Shown here: piece by piece, positions 58,958 to 64,000 of the stretch
Layout: each line of letters begins with the position of its first letter
Position numbering within the stretch: the first letter of the stretch is position 1
Assembly: GCA_009363875.1 (NCBI GenBank)
Contig: CM018683.1
Location: 44,691,711 to 44,755,710 of the forward strand
Direction of reading: 5' to 3'
From: Mikania micrantha
Lineage: Eukaryota > Streptophyta > Magnoliopsida > Asterales > Asteraceae
DNA length: 64,000 nucleotides
Position numbers and translations under genes: made by a program
Notes under the pieces: generated by a model
Seen by the model: only the letters and a program-made list of their open reading frames with translations
Databases searched by the model: none
What the model was told of the DNA's origin: nothing

Positions 58958-59555
58958 TGTAGATGCACTATATGTCCCTAGTTTGATTTTGTATTATCCA
59001 TCATGTAAAGTTCTAGTTATATTAATGGAAGTTGTCTTTATATATTGTTCTTAATGGTTAATATTGATTATATGATTGTTTGATTTGGTTAACTAATATT
59101 TGAGTAAAATTCTGACCATTCGGGCGAATGACTCTACGAATGAAGTCATTCGCCGAATGAATGTCCTAGCGAATGACATAGGCGATCGAATGAGTCATTC
59201 GCCGAATGTCTCATTCGACTGACATGTCCATTCGACATACTCATTCGCCGAAATGACTACAGTCTATAAATACAAGTTCAAATAATTTCAAACCTAACTT
59301 TCCAGAGCCCTCCTTCTTCCCAAAGCACCTAGTGTCAAACCCTAGAAGATCTGAGCGACCATTGCTTGCCAAGTTCGATTCTCAACCCATGGTGTTCGAT
59401 TCACACTCAAACGTCCTTCCTACACCTTCGAATCACCACGGTTGCTGTTGGTTTCGATTGGAAAACCATAGAAGAGGATTCCGCACTATTCCAGAGGCTG
59501 TCGAGTAGATATCCGTTGGAATCGGATTGTTTCCGAGCTCCTTATTGGTCCTACA
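58958..59555 (+). repeat. C3 5' LTR, 598 bp
   Basis: TGTAGATGCACTATATGTCC to ATTGGTCCTACA. A CATTCG/CGAATG cluster (59117-59258) sits directly upstream of TATAAATA at 59265-59272. Confidence 0.93.
59265..59272 (+). promoter_or_regulatory. C3 LTR TATA box
   Basis: TATAAATA just downstream of the CATTCG/CGAATG cluster; conserved in both C2 LTRs. Confidence 0.7.
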
Positions 59556-59558
59556 AAG

Positions 59559-59577
59559 TGGTATCAGAGCTTTGGCT
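59559..59577 (+). promoter_or_regulatory. C3 primer binding site (tRNA-iMet)
   Basis: TGGTATCAGAGCTTTGGCT, three bases after the LTR end, identical to C2. Confidence 0.93.
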
Positions 59578-60148
59578 CTTGATTCTACTCGATTTCCAGT
59601 CTAAATTATCAAATCTCAGATTAGTTGTTCGAAATCTCCAAAAACCCTGATTTTCTTGGCCCCTAAGTTACTGTTTCATTCAAAATCAATTGGTTTTTGT
59701 GGTGTGTTTGTCAAAATCTTTATCTCAATTGGTTGGTAATATCGTCATGGTGTTCTGTACCAATTTTGGTGCATAGATTTGGCCAAAATCAAAAGTTATC
59801 AAGATTTTTGTTGCTGAAAACATCAGATCGGTCGAATGAGCATGGCGGCCGAATAAGTTTGGCCGAATCACATCATTCGCTGAATAGAGACATTCGACAG
59901 ACTCATTCGCCGAATAGTTTCATTTGACCATTCATTCGGCGAATAGCTCCATTTAGATTTTTCATTCGGCGAATAGCCTTATTCGCTCATGTCATTCGCC
60001 GAATAGGTCCATTCTCCCAGTTGTCATACTCAACTTCACATTCTCCATTATAATCTTCATTCGGCCCCCGACATTCGCTAGTTTCAGCTTCATTCGGCCA
60101 TCAGTTTTGAAAATTTTCTAAGTGTTGAATTTTGTTGTTCTTGATCAA
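59578..60148 (+). other. C3 leader with CATTCG/CGAATG array
   Basis: No gene. CATTCGGCGAATAG and CATTCGCCGAATAG motifs are dense at 59826-60110, mirroring the C2 leader. Confidence 0.8.
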
Positions 60149-63061
60149 ATGGAAGATTTAGCATTGATGGCGAACCAGAATCATCGTATTCAGACGTTGT
60201 TGTTGACAGAGACTGAGACAGGAAACACCAATAAAGCTCCCAAGTTGTTATCCTTAGATGACTATCCACACTGGAAGTACAGATTTGAGATTCACATCAA
60301 TGGAGTGGATACCAATTTATGGATGATGATTGAAGGAGGATATCTAAGGCCTCTGAATGAAGATGGAACACCTATGCGAGTCACACGGATGACTAAGCTC
60401 AGAGAAAGCTTTATGATTATGAGAAGAAAGCTTATGCTATTCTGTCTCAATCCATTGCTACTGATATCTTTCACCAGTTCAGACAGTTTACATCATCTAA
60501 GTATTTGTGGGATGCTTTACAGCAACGATATGAGGGTAATGATGCTTTGAAGAACATCAAGTCAAAGGCCTTGAGGAAGGAGTTCAACAGTTTCATGTAT
60601 GTTGGAAATGAATCTTTGGATGATCTGATTGCCATATTTTATCATCTTTTGAGCGAGTTGTTTAATCATGAAGTTAAGACTACTACTCAAGAGAAGATTC
60701 AGTGTTTGGCAGACGCTCTACCTCCAAAGTGGGAGTCATTTTTTATGGTTCTTAAGCAGAATGAGATGATGACACATATGGACATAAATGATTTCATCCA
60801 GAAGCAGAAAGAGCAAGAAATAGAGAACAAGTGGAAGGCAAAGAGAGTAGCTCAAGTCCAGGACCCCTCACTTTATTATTCTACTCCGACTGTTGAGAAA
60901 TCATCTTCTCATGCTCCATTGAAGACAGCCTTTGTTTCTCAGACGACTGAAGCTCCATCTTCTAATCAGATTCATTTTAGTCAGTCATCATCTTCATCCA
61001 GCTCTCAAAAGGAACATCATCAATGTGTCACAAGTCTGAAGACTGAGAATTTTGATAAAGTTACTGTTGAGATTGCTAAAGAGCATATGGGTCTTTTGTC
61101 CACTTTAGTTAGTTCGTATGATGGACTGGTAGCAGGACAGATTGGAAATCCTTATCTGACAAATGATGACTACTCTCAGATAGATCCAGATGACATGGAA
61201 AGGATTGACATCATGTGGGCTTTAGCAAGTGCTGTCAGGAGAGCTAAGTAGTTGGTGAAAAGGACTGGTAAATACATTAACTTGAACAAGGAATCTAAGT
61301 TTGGATTTGACATGGCTTCTGTCACTTGTTATAATTGTGGGGAGAAGGGTCACTTTTCCAGACAATGCAAACATCCAAGAAAAGATGAAAACAAGAATCC
61401 ATTTCATCATCAAAAGTCTTCTGCAGCAATTCCAGAGAGAAGACTTGTTCCTATTGATTCTCCTGCTCAGGCTGGCTCTTCAAACACAGACAAGGCATTG
61501 ATGGTGCAACAAGATGAAGGTGAAAACTGGGATTTTCAGTTCAATTCTGATCAAGGGGAATCTGATAAAGCATGTGTTGCTGAGATTCACAAGTTGGTTG
61601 ATCAATATGTAGAAACCACTTCTGGAGAAGAATCATTGGGTTCAGAATCAGAAAGCTCGTCAGACTCAGATACTCCAGCTGATTCTGATGTTGACATTGA
61701 AGAACCTGTTGCTCAGTTTGCTTTGATTGTAAATTCATCTGCTACCCCTGCTACATCTTCACAGTCTGATCAGGTATCTGATGACTGTTCTTCTTCTCAC
61801 TCTACTTGTTTTAAGTGTGTTAACCTTGATAGCAAAGTTCTTGCTTATTAGACTCACAATGCTGCTTTAATCAGTGATCTCAACCTGTGTATTGAGGCTA
61901 ACAAAGTTTTAAAATCTAATGAAAAAGATTTTCAAGCTAAAATTGAACTTTTAAATAGACAACTTCATGAGGCTGAGATTGCTGTTCTGAACAAGCAGGA
62001 CGCTATCACTTCTTATCTCAATACCATTAATGAGATAAAGAAGAAGTTAGCAATAGTTGAGTATGACTATGAAACCCTAGGACAAAAGCTCAAGAGCTAT
62101 GAAAGCGCTTCGTATATCATTGAGCATATGATCAGTAAGGGTACTGATTACAAGGGTAAGGGAAAAGTGAGTTATCAACATTACCCTCCACCAATCTTGA
62201 ACATCTTTGTCAACTCACCAGATGACAAAGATGTTAAAGATTTTCAAGTTAAAACTCCATTAGTAATTGATCCTATCGAGATTATTACTGATGAGGGTTC
62301 CTCCTTGTCGGGTGAATCTTTTGTGGAGGGGATTGTTGAAGATTGGGTCTCAGATTCTGAGGATGAATCCGATTATTCATCTGACTGTGTAATTGCTTAG
62401 AATCAATCTCCTGTTATCATGAAAGGTGACCCAATCTCATCTTCCAAAATTTATCAAGCCTTAAGTTTTGCGAAAGCTTCACAAGAGAATGAAGCTTGTG
62501 TGTCAAACAAGATTGACAATCTTGTTCCTAATGGGTAAAAGGGTTTAGGTTTTAATTAGGATAAGCCCAAAACAAATGTTTTTAAAACAAAAAAGCAGTC
62601 TTTTTCTGAATTAAAACATTTTCATAAAAAGGGTGACAAAGTTTGTTTTGAGTGTGGTGCACCTGGACACATAGTCAGATTTTGTCCACAGTTGATTACA
62701 CCAAAGGTTGCACCACCCAGAAAACAAAATCAGGTTTTTATCAAATCTGTTAAATCTGAATTTAAATCAGCTCAGACAAAACCCAAATTTCCAGGATAGG
62801 TTAAACCTTTAGACAAGGGTAAAGAGAAACCGATGGAATTGGATGTTCCCAAAGTGATTAATGTTCATCAAGCAAAGCCATCATCCATTAATCTGAAAAA
62901 TTCTTTTAGCAAAAATACAGCCTGGAAAGTTAAGCCTTCTAAGACTAAAGTTTTACCTGGTCCTGATAAGGCTACTTCTGATGGTAAATGGATTGATGTA
63001 TGGATCCGAGACTCATTGGGTCAACCCAAGACTGTAAAGGCTTGGGTTCCCAAAATGAACT
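60149..63061 (+). pseudogene. gag: C3 Gag, full length but broken
   Basis: ATG 60149 (MEDLALMANQNHR) to TAA 63062-63064 after VKAWVPKMN. It spans about 970 codons: UBN2-type domain, knuckle CYNCGEKGHFSRQC near 61330-61370, acidic Ser-rich linker, coiled coil (about 61850-62110), acidic segment, second knuckle CFECGAPGHIVRFC near 62644-62685, basic end. Lesions: frameshift near 60395; stops at 61249, 61849, 62398, 62536, 62557 and 62797. In at least three of these C2 or the family pattern has a glutamine codon, fitting C-to-T change in CAG. Confidence 0.9.
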
Positions 63062-63082
63062 AATTGTTTCATTTTTCTGTAG

Positions 63083-64000
63083 GTTGCCCCAACAACTGCT
63101 CTTAACAGCTCTTGGATTGTCGATAGTGGGGCTTCCAGACCTATGACTGGAAATATTTCTCTGCTCTCAAATGTTAGTTCAGTTCATGGTGGTTATGTAG
63201 CATTTGCCGGTGACAAAGGCGGGTTCACAACTGGAGAGGGTATTCTGTCAAATGGGCAAGTTTCTTTTGACAAAGTCAGATATGTCAAGCAGTTAGAGAA
63301 TAATCTTCTATCAGTATCACAGATTTGTGATAAACAGTACAAAGTTCTCTTTGATGACTCCAAATGCTACATTTTAAAGCAAGGTGTTACTATTCTTGAA
63401 GATTGGATCTTGATGTCAGCCCCCAAGAAGCAAGATTGTATGTACTCAACATGGCCACAGCTTCAACAACATCCTCCACAGCTTCAAATTTTTATGACAA
63501 AGGCAATTGAGAAAGATTCAATCCTTTGGCATAAGAGGATGGGTCATTTGAGTCTGCGTAAGATGAATCACCTGGTACATAACAATTTGGTTGAAGGGGT
63601 TAGACTGAAGAATTTCAAGCTGTCTGATGTCTGTGTATCCTGCAAAAAGGGAAAGCAAGTCAATCAGTCTCACAAGCCAAAGAAGTACCACTCAATCACT
63701 GTTCCACTTGAGCTTCTCCATATGGATCTTTTTGGTCCTGTTAACCGCAAGAGTATAGATGGTGATCAATACTGTCTTGTCATAACTGATGAGTTTTCCA
63801 GATACACTTGGGTTTTCTTTCTAAAGAAGAAATCTGAAACTTTTGACTGTATTCAAGTGTTGGTTACAAAACTTGAATCTCTTTATAAGCTAAAGATTCG
63901 TATAATCAGAACCGACAATGGGACAGAGTTAAAAAACCACAACATGGAGAATTTCTGCAATTTACGGGGAATTGTTCAACAATTTAGTGCCCCTTATGTC
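63083..64000 (+). pseudogene. pol: C3 protease and integrase, cut by window end
   Basis: VAPTTALNSSWIVDSGASRP gives the protease active site. A one-base loss near 63437 shifts the frame after APKKQD. The integrase zinc site (WHKRMGHLSLRKMNHLVHNN, VCVSCKKGKQ) and core (HMDLFGPVN, ITDEFSRYTWVFFL, RTDNGTEL) follow. The catalytic Glu lies beyond 64000. Confidence 0.9.

Larger units (their letters stand above)
58958..64000 (+). mobile_element. C3: plus-strand SIRE-like Copia, 3' end outside window
   Basis: Order: 5' LTR, tRNA-iMet primer site, leader, Gag, protease, integrase (cut by the window edge). Same family as C2 by LTR, Gag and Pol. The left flank CAAAC (58953-58957) would be the target duplicate. 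It carries more Gag stops than C2 and so is probably older. Confidence 0.92.

Noticed and set aside
1..64000. Host protein-coding genes
   Set aside because: All long ORFs trace to Gypsy, Copia or hAT proteins; nothing remaining has a recognisable non-element domain.

Overview
The window is plant nuclear DNA made almost entirely of nested LTR retrotransposons. Every recognisable coding region belongs to a Ty3/Gypsy, Ty1/Copia or hAT element, and I see no host gene. The Gypsy elements have Tekay/Del-type chromoviral features: 2.4-4.2 kb LTRs, a primer site for initiator tRNA-Met, and a chromodomain-like C-terminus on integrase. Most Copia elements are of the large SIRE/Maximus type with an extra ORF between pol and the 3' LTR. 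This repeat mix suits a large-genome eudicot; an Asteraceae host is my inference from protein style and is not proven here.

Left part (1-25.5 kb). T1 is a young Tekay-like element running from the window edge to 11041. Its two LTRs match over all 704 bp that can be compared, and gag-protease and pol are long and open except for one frameshift at an A10 run. T1 sits in the gag gene of an older, plus-strand Copia element, C1. C1 also carries an old Tekay solo LTR (S1, 11664-15828) and a minus-strand Copia fragment (C4, 17528-20102). C1 ends with its extra ORF and 3' LTR at 23119, exactly inside the reverse transcriptase of a third Copia, C5 (23120 to about 25.4 kb).

Middle (25.5-34.4 kb). A solo LTR (O1, TSD GTACG) contains a second solo LTR of the same family (I1, TSD TGTTA). 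Low-information DNA follows, then a 1.4 kb hAT element (32589-33986, 8-bp TSD GTTGTAGG). The hAT element keeps only the BED-finger end of its transposase and is dense in AACCGGTT-type motifs.

Right part (34.4-64 kb). A proposed Gypsy element, H2, begins at 34409. Its 5' LTR is split by M1 (minus-strand Tekay, 34544-42211, TSD ATTAT) and by C2 (minus-strand SIRE-like Copia, 44002-57774, TSD ATGCC). Its leader is split by C3 (plus strand, 58958 to beyond the window), which is from the same family as C2.

Most informative patterns: (i) arrays of CATTCG/CGAATG with embedded TGAGTCA-type motifs in Copia LTRs and leaders, and again in an unrelated Gypsy LTR; (ii) a block about 300-350 bp from the LTR 3' end conserved in five otherwise divergent Gypsy LTRs; (iii) family-specific motif arrays about 400 bp downstream of the TATA box in three Tekay LTRs; (iv) the roughly 1,150-codon extra ORF of the Copia family; (v) nested insertions that can be ordered by TSDs. 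All alignments were done by eye, so divergence counts are approximate.
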